Below are positions 17,351-24,423 of a stretch of DNA of 64,000 bases, piece by piece. Where the stretch lies: assembly GCF_012030425.1 (NCBI RefSeq), contig NZ_JAAUVN010000005.1, positions 248,001-312,000 of the forward strand, in the 5' to 3' direction. The translations under genes and the position numbers were made by a program. Position 1 is the stretch's first letter. The number at the start of each line of letters is the position of its first letter. The notes beneath the pieces were generated by a model. It searched no databases. It saw only the letters and a program-made list of their open reading frames with translations, and was not told where the DNA came from. The stretch is from Sphingobacterium sp. B16(2022). Lineage in GTDB: Bacteria; Bacteroidota; Bacteroidia; Sphingobacteriales; Sphingobacteriaceae.

Positions 17351-18070
17351 CTACTCCAATAACCTATTAACCTCTGCTAATTGCATCTGTAATTCTTTTA
17401 TTTTCTCTTCTCGTTGTGGGAACAGATCCGATCGCTTATCTTTTTTGATCAGGGAGGTATTCCTCCAGATCGCGTGCTCGATATTCTTTTTCTTTTTAAA
17501 GAGATCTATGCTTTTAAGATTACGTAATTCTCTGATGCGCTGGAATTGTCCGAATATCTTATGATCACCCAATACTTTTCTATTGTCTTTATAATACTTC
17601 AGCTCTTTGTAGATCTTATGGTTGTCGATAAAGTTGTTAACCAGGGAACTTAACTTACTTAGCAATTCTTTATGATCATTGTATTCGCTCAATGAGTCAT
17701 AGGCCTGAATGCAATTGCGATAAGCGGTGATCTTGTCGGATATCAACAACTTGAGTTCCGGCGGACAGTCATGATCAGCGAGGAATGGCCACTGGGTACG
17801 GAGCTGATACTGTTGTGCTTTATTAACCTGGTGCGACTGCAGATTGGTCGGTTCATTTTTTAATTGTACCGAATGAGGTATCTGGAAATCATAAGGCATT
17901 TGTGCTTTAGCAAACAAGGTTACTTTTATGATCTGCAGATGTCGTTCCGGGTGTTTCGATACCATCTTTGCGACAGCAGGTTTAGGATCCGTGTAATCCA
18001 TAAAAAGACGTAAGCCGACCGTGGGGTCGGCTCCGCCTAATAACCAATTATGAATAAGAGATGAAAGCAT
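17351..18070 (-). CDS. Phage protein of unknown function after the endolysin
   Basis: This 239-residue product begins at ATG 18070, one base after the amidase stop, so both are probably translated together. The N-terminus (MLSSLIHNWLLGGADPTVGLRLF) precedes a helical, basic C-terminal half with coiled-coil character (KKKKNIEHAIWRNTSLIKKDKR, EEKIKELQMQLAEVNRLLE). It has no membrane helix, so it is not an obvious holin. The last 40 residues look like an oligomerisation or packaging-related helix. Family not recognised. Confidence 0.65.
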   Translation of the reverse strand: MLSSLIHNWLLGGADPTVGLRLFMDYTDPKPAVAKMVSKHPERHLQIIKVTLFAKAQMPYDFQIPHSVQLKNEPTNLQSHQVNKAQQYQLRTQWPFLADHDCPPELKLLISDKITAYRNCIQAYDSLSEYNDHKELLSKLSSLVNNFIDNHKIYKELKYYKDNRKVLGDHKIFGQFQRIRELRNLKSIDLFKKKKNIEHAIWRNTSLIKKDKRSDLFPQREEKIKELQMQLAEVNRLLE

Positions 18071-18071
18071 T

Positions 18072-18575
18072 TTATTTTTTTATTGATTCACCGATATGTT
18101 TTAAAGCTTCAGTACCGACAATCCATTCATATTCAATTTCTGCATCGAAGCATGGGCACGTTTTTTCCCATTCATTTTTTGAGATCTTACCGTCATGGTT
18201 GAGATCTCTAGAAAAATCACGATGTCCCAATATTCGAATAGCGGCAAGTTCTTCAGGCGTATGATGTTTAGCGCACCATTTCAAAGCCTTATTGATACTG
18301 TCTAATAATTCATCTTTCTGAAAGTCTGTACGGGTATCAGTGCCTTTACTGTCACCACCTTTATAACAGATGTTTATAATCTTACTATTAAAACCTTTTA
18401 CGCCATTGGAAGGATTTTCAAATGATACTAATTGTTCTGTTTTATCTTCCCCGATCAATCTATGATATCCATCTGTCTTCCAACCAAGCCCGCGCCAATA
18501 TGCTTGAATCGCTTTCGTTGTTTGCTTCAATGGTCCAGCAGTACAATGAATGACAATGAACTTAATCTTTCTCAT
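18072..18575 (-). CDS. N-acetylmuramoyl-L-alanine amidase endolysin (Amidase_2/PGRP fold) with EF-hand-like loop
   Basis: The 167-residue product cleaves the amide bond between MurNAc and L-Ala in peptidoglycan, here for host lysis. The first zinc ligand is His in IVIHCTA (about residue 10). GYHRLIGEDKT and the late LGHRDFSRD and TCPCFD motifs supply the other active-site residues. Between the last two lies DLNHDGKISKNE, a twelve-residue loop with the D-x-N-x-D-G-x-I-x-x-x-E pattern of calcium-binding EF-hands. There is no signal peptide, so a holin or other release is needed. Start ATG 18575 (MRKIKF) fits the family start and overlaps the previous gene by 14 bases. Confidence 0.9.
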   Translation of the reverse strand: MRKIKFIVIHCTAGPLKQTTKAIQAYWRGLGWKTDGYHRLIGEDKTEQLVSFENPSNGVKGFNSKIINICYKGGDSKGTDTRTDFQKDELLDSINKALKWCAKHHTPEELAAIRILGHRDFSRDLNHDGKISKNEWEKTCPCFDAEIEYEWIVGTEALKHIGESIKK

Positions 18576-19665
18576 ATCTGGAGGGATTAGCAAATAGCGA
18601 TTTAACCACAGGTTCAACAGATACCCAGCCTTTAGCATTGCAATTGACGAACTTACGTTCGGCGAAAACTTTTTGGACCAAGGCTAACTCAGCGTTGTCG
18701 CGATATAATGAAGCCAGGATCGGATCATTACTCGCACCGGTGATTTGGATCGGACGGGCATTGGGGAATTGATCATTAAAATACAATGATGTCAATAGCA
18801 AACCTTTTTCAGTTGCGCCATACTTTTCGATTACTTCAGCTAAGACTTCCGCATTCAGTAACATGGGTGTATGTGTACCGTATGATTTTGTCGTTTTCTT
18901 TTCAGCTTCCAACGCTCGTTTTGTCAAAAGCGCATTTTTACAATAAAGCGATGCACCTTTTCCGTGATCCTCAAGATCACCGAATGCTTTTAGCGATTGG
19001 ATATCCGCTAAGGTTGTATGTCCGGCTAAGAAGATATCATCATTACTCAAGATAAATTCACCCTCGATTTCACCGGCAGCGATTAATGCCAGGATCTTGT
19101 GCGTAACATCTGCCTGAGGGTTGCGAATCTCAGCAGGTGCTGCGCAATTGCAGTCCTCTAAAATTAAAACAGGATCCATCGGGATATGGTTGATTTCCGG
19201 TGAAAACCAATCTTCACGATCACCGACTACGATAACATGATGCTTGTTTGCGAAATGATCTGCCCAGGAGCGCAAAGCGTATCGCAATTCATCACCTGCA
19301 GCTTCAGATCTTAAATAAGGAATTAAGATTGCAATACCTTTATTTTCCGATTTATTCTCGGCATTATCTGATGATCCATTTTCAGTAGTTGCAATAATTA
19401 CTGGAGGTTTGCCAGATCTAGCAGGATCAGCATCGCCTTGGTCTACCTTAGATTGCGTTAACGACTCAATATATTCTCCGAATTTTGCGCCTAATCTCAA
19501 GGTTTTATCTTCTAGTTTTACCAATAACTCTTTTTTGACTAATGAGTTGATAACAGCATGAACTGATGCAATCGATAATTCTGTTCTATTAGCAATACTT
19601 GATGCCTCGACATTAGCACTTTGTACTTCTTGTAATACAGCTGATTCTTTTTCTGATAAATTCAT
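18562..19665 (-). CDS. Fusion of a winged-helix domain to a glycosyltransferase/Stealth-like domain
   Basis: The 367-residue product has two parts. Residues 1-65 (LSEKESAVLQEVQSANVEASSIANRTELSIASVHAVINSLVKK, given in pieces) read as a winged helix of MarR/TrmB type. After a Ser/Asn/Glu-rich linker (about 70-105) follows a nucleotide-sugar-transferase-like domain: ILIPYLRSEAAGDELRYALRSW, VIVVGDREDW, and GEFILSNDDIFLAG (about 205), whose NDD motif resembles Stealth-type sugar-phosphate transferases and other GT-A folds. It lies in the late operon between structural gene 19727-20281 and the amidase. The function could be capsid or host-surface glycosylation. The DNA-binding part is unexplained. 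Confidence 0.6.
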   Translation of the reverse strand: MNLSEKESAVLQEVQSANVEASSIANRTELSIASVHAVINSLVKKELLVKLEDKTLRLGAKFGEYIESLTQSKVDQGDADPARSGKPPVIIATTENGSSDNAENKSENKGIAILIPYLRSEAAGDELRYALRSWADHFANKHHVIVVGDREDWFSPEINHIPMDPVLILEDCNCAAPAEIRNPQADVTHKILALIAAGEIEGEFILSNDDIFLAGHTTLADIQSLKAFGDLEDHGKGASLYCKNALLTKRALEAEKKTTKSYGTHTPMLLNAEVLAEVIEKYGATEKGLLLTSLYFNDQFPNARPIQITGASNDPILASLYRDNAELALVQKVFAERKFVNCNAKGWVSVEPVVKSLFANPSRYEKD

Positions 19666-19680
19666 AATTTATTTATTGAA

Positions 19681-19707
19681 AGTGCCGAATCTTTGAGGTT
19701 CGGCACT
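19681..19707 (-). terminator. Hairpin terminator after structural gene 19727-20281
   Basis: A perfect 9-bp stem AGTGCCGAA/TTCGGCACT with a nine-base loop lies 20 bases after the stop at 19727. The minus-strand tail TTCAATAAAT is only weakly U-rich, so it may attenuate rather than stop, lowering expression of the fusion and amidase genes relative to the capsid. Confidence 0.75.
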
Positions 19708-19726
19708 TATTTAATTATTCGGTTGA

Positions 19727-20281
19727 TTATACGCCTCCGCCTGCAGATCCTGCAGAACCCGAAGCATCGTTCCATTCTTCGTTTGGAATAGCAGCTCCTT
19801 TGTAGAAGCCTACGCGTTTGCGCGAGTGAAGTCTTTGCGCAAATGTGACAACAGTTTTTGCTCCAGTACTATTATCCTGTCCTGCTGGAGATAAGTAAAC
19901 GGGATTACAGCTCCATCCCACAACGCGAGATCCATCTCCTGAACATTCATCTGCTAAGACCAGGAATGGTTCTCCTAAATAATTTTGAAAAAATAATTCG
20001 GTATCCACATTTACACCCGGGTGTTCAAATACTATAGTTTGTTTTACACCTTCACCGTCCGGATCACCCTCAGGCGGATTAGAGATGTCAATGGTTGAAG
20101 CTGTCACTTCTATTGCTATGGCTTTCGCCCCAACTTTTAATTTGATATCCCCAGTTACGACAATATCTTTATCCGTACGAGCCGGAAATGTTTCAATATC
20201 ATCATAATGTACGAGCTGAATTACTCCAGATTTTGGCTTTGGTGCTCCTGAAGATTTGCGGAGTGATACTTTCTTTGCCAT
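19727..20281 (-). CDS. Phage structural protein downstream of capsid (possible decoration, tail tube or head-completion protein)
   Basis: The 184-residue protein follows the capsid gene directly and is beta-rich (VIQLVHYDDIETFPARTDKDIVVTGDIKLK, KAIAIEVTASTIDIS). It ends in a flexible Gly/Ser/Ala tail (SAGSAGGGV) like the one ending the capsid protein (GSGSGAGGM). It starts with a basic N-terminus (MAKKVSLRKSSGAPKPKSG). Position and composition suggest a high-copy virion component. I cannot say which. It is separated from the capsid gene by a UUCG-loop hairpin and followed by another hairpin, as if its dose were tuned. Confidence 0.65.
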   Translation of the reverse strand: MAKKVSLRKSSGAPKPKSGVIQLVHYDDIETFPARTDKDIVVTGDIKLKVGAKAIAIEVTASTIDISNPPEGDPDGEGVKQTIVFEHPGVNVDTELFFQNYLGEPFLVLADECSGDGSRVVGWSCNPVYLSPAGQDNSTGAKTVVTFAQRLHSRKRVGFYKGAAIPNEEWNDASGSAGSAGGGV

Positions 20282-20318
20282 ATTTTTATGTATAAAAGAG
20301 TTTTAAATTTTGTGAATA

Positions 20319-20334
20319 AGGGGCCGAAGCCCCT
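20319..20334 (-). terminator. UUCG-tetraloop hairpin after the capsid gene
   Basis: On the minus strand AGGGGC-TTCG-GCCCCT forms a six-pair GC-rich stem capped by the extra-stable UUCG tetraloop. It is followed by TATTCACAAAATTT rather than a T-run. It lies 19 bases after the capsid stop and may be a weak terminator or a 3'-end stabiliser of the capsid mRNA. Confidence 0.7.
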
Positions 20335-20352
20335 AGGTTGGTTTTAGGTTGA

Positions 20353-21882
20353 TTACATACCACCTGCTCCAGATCCAGAACCGGCATCTACAGCAGGAGT
20401 TGTTCCGTCAGGGAATTCGTCATCCGGTTTTAATCCATCTTGAGGATCATAGCCATCTGGAACATAAGCAAATAATGCTTCAGCTATTGCAAATCCGGCA
20501 CCTAACCAAAATTCTCCTACTACATCAAGTTGATAATGACCTTCAACAATTTTGTTAATAATGTTTGGCGCTTCATTAATATGACGAAGTTTAACCATGT
20601 TGCCCGGAACTGTCGCAAAAATGATAGGGGAATTACCCATTCCATCTAGGTGAATAATTTCCATTTCAACATAATCCACTTCAGCATTTGGATTCATTCC
20701 GCCTACCTGCTTTTGTCCTCCACCATAAACCGATTCATAAGCACGTTGGTAACGTTTCTTTACAAACTTAGACGCCGAAATTGTTTTGATTTTCAATTTA
20801 TCATCAACGAAATCAGCAAAATTTTCGACGAACTTGACAACTTGGGCATCGGTAGCAGTTACCCAGTTGATTGTCTGTGGAAAGAAATTAACTTTAGTAT
20901 TTGCCTTCGCTTTTTCTTTGATCAAAAAGGTCTCAATACCATCCATCGATTCTTCAGCAGGTGTCGCTTCGTCATCTGTAGATTCAACATATTTCCCTTT
21001 GAAAATCATACGTAACTCGATGTCATCCAAAATTTGAGGGAGGATCATCACATTGATGATGTATTTTGTGATCGGCATCTGACTTGGTGACAATGATTCA
21101 TCATATAAATGAAACATGTAACTATCAACAACATCTGAAGGGATGATTTCTACGTTGATCTTGTGTCTAAAGTTTGGAATTTTAAGCGGTGTAAACTTAG
21201 TTTTTCCTTTCGGTGTCCACTTTGGTTTGAATTGTTGTACGACAGAATTAATCATCGATTGAACAGCACGGTATTCTGTGGTTGCTGGTACAGTTCTAAA
21301 ATGTTTACTCGATGTAAAACCATTGAAAATCTGCTTGATGATGTCTAAGTTGTTCACACCTTGAGAAAGGTATGTCCCAAATTCTTGACGCAAGTCTGCA
21401 ACATCAATAGATCCTTTACCTGAAGGAGCAACTCCAGTAAGGCTATAGGTCATTGCTCTAGCATAATGCGTTGCTACTGTATTAACTTTCATTGGCTTAG
21501 ATGCTTGTTGACCTAATCCCTCCAAATTCTCTGAATTTGGCAGATTTTCAGGTGTGTCTAATAGGGTTGCAATTGTTTGGCGATTGGCAGCACTCTCTGC
21601 TTTTAATCGATTGTTTTCAGCTTGCACTGCTTGAAGTTGAGCTGCTATATCTGCAGTAGCCTCTTCTGCTTGTGGAGTGAAAAAAGCTTTCATAGCTGCA
21701 TGGATACCGGTTGCATGATCTTCAGGATTCTCCGCCGATAATCCAGCTTTGAATTTCGCCAAAGGATCTTCACCGAAAACCGTCTTCAGGGTTTCTTCCT
21801 GATCAGCGGTCAACTTATTATCAGCTAAAGTTGTGATACCTAAAGCTGAAAAAAAGATTGTTTTGATTTGTGAAAATTTCAT
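20353..21882 (-). CDS. Major capsid protein with fused N-terminal scaffold-like domain
   Basis: The 509-residue product has an N-terminal helical, Gln/Glu/Ala-rich region of about 130 residues (ADIAAQLQAVQAENNRLKAESAANRQTI) that looks like a scaffold or delta domain, removed by the upstream S49 protease in many phages. The mature capsid part would start near VNTVATHYARAMTYSL (about 135) and contains E-loop and P-domain-like beta segments up to VGEFWLGAGFAIAEALFAYVP (about 465). A glycine-rich tail (DAGSGSGAGGM) ends the protein. The gene follows the protease by 28 bases. The call comes from this gene pair and layout; sequence similarity to known capsids is not obvious. Confidence 0.8.
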   Translation of the reverse strand: MKFSQIKTIFFSALGITTLADNKLTADQEETLKTVFGEDPLAKFKAGLSAENPEDHATGIHAAMKAFFTPQAEEATADIAAQLQAVQAENNRLKAESAANRQTIATLLDTPENLPNSENLEGLGQQASKPMKVNTVATHYARAMTYSLTGVAPSGKGSIDVADLRQEFGTYLSQGVNNLDIIKQIFNGFTSSKHFRTVPATTEYRAVQSMINSVVQQFKPKWTPKGKTKFTPLKIPNFRHKINVEIIPSDVVDSYMFHLYDESLSPSQMPITKYIINVMILPQILDDIELRMIFKGKYVESTDDEATPAEESMDGIETFLIKEKAKANTKVNFFPQTINWVTATDAQVVKFVENFADFVDDKLKIKTISASKFVKKRYQRAYESVYGGGQKQVGGMNPNAEVDYVEMEIIHLDGMGNSPIIFATVPGNMVKLRHINEAPNIINKIVEGHYQLDVVGEFWLGAGFAIAEALFAYVPDGYDPQDGLKPDDEFPDGTTPAVDAGSGSGAGGM

Positions 21883-21909
21883 TATGAAATTGGGTTTAGG
21901 TTGAATATT

Positions 21910-22806
21910 CTATGATTTGCCCCAAGCCTGCGCTTGGACATATTGAATTGCGGTTGAGAGAGGTCCGATCCGATCAGCAAGTCCAAGCTTAATGGATTGC
22001 TCAGCATCGAATGTTGATCCAGTCAGTACACCTTCAGCATCTGCTTGTAAACTTGGTCGTCCTGCTTTTACTCCAGCGTGGAATTTATGGGCTAATGGAT
22101 TGAGCATTTCTTTCCTAATCAGGTCGTATTCACCTTTGAGGAATTCTTGGAAAGGTTTGTTTTTGTCCGGTGATTCGTCGGCATATACTTCATGGTATTT
22201 GGCCCCTTCTTTTTCGTAGTATGGAACTGGATCTAAGTAAGAGATCATGACACCTATAGATCCGGTACCTGACGTGATATCGTTATTTAGGAAAATTTTA
22301 TCGGTAGCAGCAGCGGTCCAGTACCCAGCTGAATAAGCAGAGTCGATATGAGCTACTATAGGTTTGTTTTGTCCACGAACAAAATTGATCATTTCCAATA
22401 ATGGAGGTACAGCGTTGCAAGCACCACCGCCTGTGTCGATGTCTAAAACAATGCCTGCGACATTTTCTTTTGATGCGAAGTATTTGCCATAGTGAGCAAT
22501 CTCATCCATCCCATATGAGCACATGGTGCCATATTTCATCATCATGCCCTTAACTGGGAGCACAACGACACGTTTTTCTTCTGTCTCGACGTCGACTTGT
22601 ACTTCTTCATCAGATCCAGCAGAAAATGCTCGGATATCTATTGATTCTAATTTTTGAATGTTATCTGCAAAGAGTGCCGATGAACCGACGATGCCTTTTG
22701 CTTGCATCATCAGACCATTGATCATGTCGGGTGCGACCATAAAATGGCCCTTGCAGATAGTGGAAAGTAAATGATATTGCCAATTGGCGGTGATTATCCT
22801 TTGCAT
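21910..22806 (-). CDS. S49-family (SppA/ClpP-fold) capsid maturation protease
   Basis: The 298-residue serine peptidase matures the prohead. The core (about 75-260) contains VLDIDTGGGACNAVPPL, then AHIDSAYSAGYWTAAATDKIF with the nucleophile Ser in SAGYW, then SGTGSIGVMISYLD. A Lys should complete the Ser/Lys dyad downstream (VTGSTFDAEQSIKLGLADRIG region is the usual C-terminal end). There is no signal peptide, unlike host SppA, and the gene stands before the capsid gene, so it is a phage enzyme. Start ATG 22806 lies about ten bases behind the predicted start of promoter F. Confidence 0.88.
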   Translation of the reverse strand: MQRIITANWQYHLLSTICKGHFMVAPDMINGLMMQAKGIVGSSALFADNIQKLESIDIRAFSAGSDEEVQVDVETEEKRVVVLPVKGMMMKYGTMCSYGMDEIAHYGKYFASKENVAGIVLDIDTGGGACNAVPPLLEMINFVRGQNKPIVAHIDSAYSAGYWTAAATDKIFLNNDITSGTGSIGVMISYLDPVPYYEKEGAKYHEVYADESPDKNKPFQEFLKGEYDLIRKEMLNPLAHKFHAGVKAGRPSLQADAEGVLTGSTFDAEQSIKLGLADRIGPLSTAIQYVQAQAWGKS

Positions 22807-22822
22807 ACAATATTGTTTGATG

Positions 22823-22857
22823 CAAAGGTGTTGAAGGTGGGTAGGCTGAGAAAGGAC
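22823..22857 (-). promoter_or_regulatory. Late phage promoter F (GTCCTTT-N20-CACCTTTG)
   Basis: GTCCTTT (22857-22851), exactly 20 bases, CACCTTTG (22830-22823; one mismatch from TAnnTTTG). The predicted start near 22816 leaves a leader of about ten bases before ATG 22806. It would drive protease, capsid and the following genes, and is the first late promoter in the direction of transcription. Confidence 0.72.
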
Positions 22858-22877
22858 GTTTCCCGGGGTGCTATGAA

Positions 22878-22911
22878 AGTATAAAAGGGGTTTTTAAACT
22901 CCTTTTATACT
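22878..22911 (-). terminator. Intrinsic terminator overlapping the stop codon of 22905-23282
   Basis: AGTATAAAAGG(GG) pairs with (CT)CCTTTTATACT around an A/T-rich loop, and the minus-strand product is followed by TTTC. The TAA stop (22907-22905) lies in the stem. It isolates the two-gene unit 23818-22905 from the late genes. Confidence 0.8.
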
Positions 22912-23282
22912 GTATATTTTAATGGTGGATTTATTCCGGTATAGGAAATTGAAAGTGTCGAAAGGTACAATGTGCTGCTTTGATTTAGGTCGACAGGGAT
23001 ATCGGGGGCCCCTATGATCAGCGAGCTGCCATCGCAAAGGTTCACCTTAATAATGACCAGTTCTTTAAAATTAACTTCTTCCGTGAGTCGAGCAGAAATA
23101 TTGACGGTGTAAAGCTTTCCGGCCTTATCGTTTTTGTCAGATGTAGTCATATCCCCAGATGCGACATATATAGGAAATAAGATCCACGGTAGATAAGGTT
23201 GTACCTGAACAGTATCTTTTTTTTGAAACCAACTGACAATCTGATCAGCAGGTGCATATTGGATAGATTCGATTATTTTCAT
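22905..23282 (-). CDS. Phage protein of unknown function, second gene of the 23.8 kb unit
   Basis: A 125-residue protein starting MKIIESIQYAPADQIVSWFQKKDTVQVQPYLPW, mostly beta-prone with no membrane segment. Its ATG overlaps the stop of 23282-23818 by one base, so the two genes are coupled. The unit has its own palindrome-bearing promoter and its own terminator, and lies immediately before the first late promoter. Function unknown. Confidence 0.65.
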   Translation of the reverse strand: MKIIESIQYAPADQIVSWFQKKDTVQVQPYLPWILFPIYVASGDMTTSDKNDKAGKLYTVNISARLTEEVNFKELVIIKVNLCDGSSLIIGAPDIPVDLNQSSTLYLSTLSISYTGINPPLKYTV

Positions 23283-23818
23283 TATAGCACAGATTGATAT
23301 TCTTGTATTGTTTTTTGAATGGCAGCATTTTGCAGACGAATACGTCTTGAGAATCGCTCATAAAGTTTATTGATCTGTTTCGTTTCTGATCTATACTGTC
23401 GTTTCTTCAGTTGCTCAGGGTCTCCGATCTTGGATACAAGCTTACGCGTTAGGATGAAAGTTTGGATCACTTCCTTTTGTTGGATACGCATGGCAATACC
23501 GTTATAATAGAATTGAATCCAGTCATTTTCAAACGTAGCACTCAGGTAATCTTCTATTTTCTGCTGATCATCTGGGGTGATGTAGCAGAACTGTCTGAAT
23601 AATCCAGGCATGGCACTGGTTTTCGGTAATTTAAAATACACGACTTTAGAATCGATTACTTTTTGCTCAGCTGGGTAATCCGAATAGCGGACCATCGAGC
23701 AAATGAACTTACCAACTTTGGTATCTCTGAATACTGAAAATGACTCATTTTCGAACGCAAAGAGAAAATGTAGGTAGTCGCGTAGGACATCTTTCTTAAT
23801 GTGACAAAAAACATTCAT
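23282..23818 (-). CDS. Phage protein of unknown function; candidate regulator of the late promoters
   Basis: A 178-residue protein starting MNVFCHIKKDVLRDYL. The N-terminal half is mixed alpha/beta. The C-terminal third (about 118-178) is strongly basic and helical (KKRQYRSETKQINKLYERFSRRIRLQ), compatible with nucleic-acid binding. It is the first gene of a short unit placed just ahead of the late genes, with a Bacteroidota -7 element and a palindrome in its promoter. Middle-gene units in this place often encode the late activator, and the late promoters here need one or an alternative sigma. That link is an inference. No family recognised. Confidence 0.6.
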   Translation of the reverse strand: MNVFCHIKKDVLRDYLHFLFAFENESFSVFRDTKVGKFICSMVRYSDYPAEQKVIDSKVVYFKLPKTSAMPGLFRQFCYITPDDQQKIEDYLSATFENDWIQFYYNGIAMRIQQKEVIQTFILTRKLVSKIGDPEQLKKRQYRSETKQINKLYERFSRRIRLQNAAIQKTIQEYQSVL

Positions 23819-23841
23819 AAATACTTCGGAAATGGTTTATT

Positions 23842-23873
23842 CAAAGGTACTCATTTTTCCGCTCGAATCGGAA
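23842..23873 (-). promoter_or_regulatory. Promoter of the 23.8 kb unit with 17-bp palindrome at the -33 position
   Basis: On the minus strand TACCTTTG (23849-23842) is a perfect TAnnTTTG -7 element, with a predicted start near 23835 and ATG at 23818. Where a -33 box is expected lies the dyad TTCCGCTCGAATCGGAA (23857-23873 on the plus strand; arms TTCCG/CGGAA), about -22 to -38. An activator or repressor probably binds there. A second identical copy lies at 23960-23976. Confidence 0.7.
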
Positions 23874-23959
23874 GTTAATGTTCTGATAATATGATAGTTT
23901 ATGGTGTTTAATTTGAACAGATAATTCCGCTAAAATTTTCAATTTTTGAAAACACCGTC

Positions 23960-23976
23960 TTCCGCTCGAATCGGAA
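23960..23976. repeat. Second copy of the TTCCG-N7-CGGAA operator
   Basis: The 17-base sequence is identical to 23857-23873, lies 103 bp upstream in the direction of leftward transcription and has the same orientation. No TAnnTTTG element is suitably placed next to it, so it is more likely an upstream auxiliary site than a second promoter. Confidence 0.7.
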
Positions 23977-24082
23977 TATTTTGGGCAAAATAATTATAGT
24001 CTTACATAGCTGATTGCGGTACTGTGATCACGTTGTTCTAAGACTAGCTGAATGGCTGGGGGCTGGTAAGGTGGTGTTTTTT

Positions 24083-24305
24083 TTGTAACAGTTGTAACAA
24101 ATGTTATTTAATTGATAATAAGCATGTTATATTTTATGTTATTTGTAACAGCTTACTTTTTCTGTTTGTAACAGTTTGTAACAGTTATTACTGTTACAAT
24201 TTTTTTTTTTTAAATTTTCAAAAGTTACAATTAATTGTAACAGTTAAACTTCTTTATTTTCAGCTCAATATCTTATAGAATTATCCTTTGTTACAAAGTT
24301 ACAAA
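24083..24305. repeat. Iteron-like array of TTGTAACA/TGTTACAA units; candidate phage replication origin or partition site
   Basis: About ten copies of TTGTAAC or its complement occur in 223 bases. There is a tandem pair at 24083-24100, TTTGTAACAG at 24142-24151 and in tandem at 24165-24184, CTGTTACAA at 24191-24199, and an 18-bp perfect palindrome GTTACAATTAATTGTAAC at 24224-24241. Tandem GTTACAAA units follow at 24290-24305. A run of T lies at 24200-24211. The gap 23819-24637 has no convincing gene. Such arrays bind replication initiators or partition proteins. Neither is proven here. Confidence 0.7.
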
Positions 24306-24377
24306 GATTTAAAGGTTAAAGGAGAGTAAGGGATAAAAGGGAAAGGCTAGGCAGAGCGCTGGGCCAATGAATATGGT

Positions 24378-24423
24378 GTTGTTGGCAAAAGATGCCAGCA
24401 ACGAGTTTTGCGACGCTCCGCAA
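24378..24423. other. Two small hairpins in the gene-free region
   Basis: GTTGTTGGC (24378-24386) pairs with GCCAGCAAC (24394-24402), and TTGCG (24408-24412) with CGCAA (24419-24423). They lie between the iteron-like array and the rightward gene at 24638 and could belong to a short RNA or to the origin region. I see no T-run. Confidence 0.4.

Noticed and set aside
20650..21037. Plus-strand frames inside the capsid gene
   Set aside because: Antisense shadows of the capsid coding sequence without start signals.
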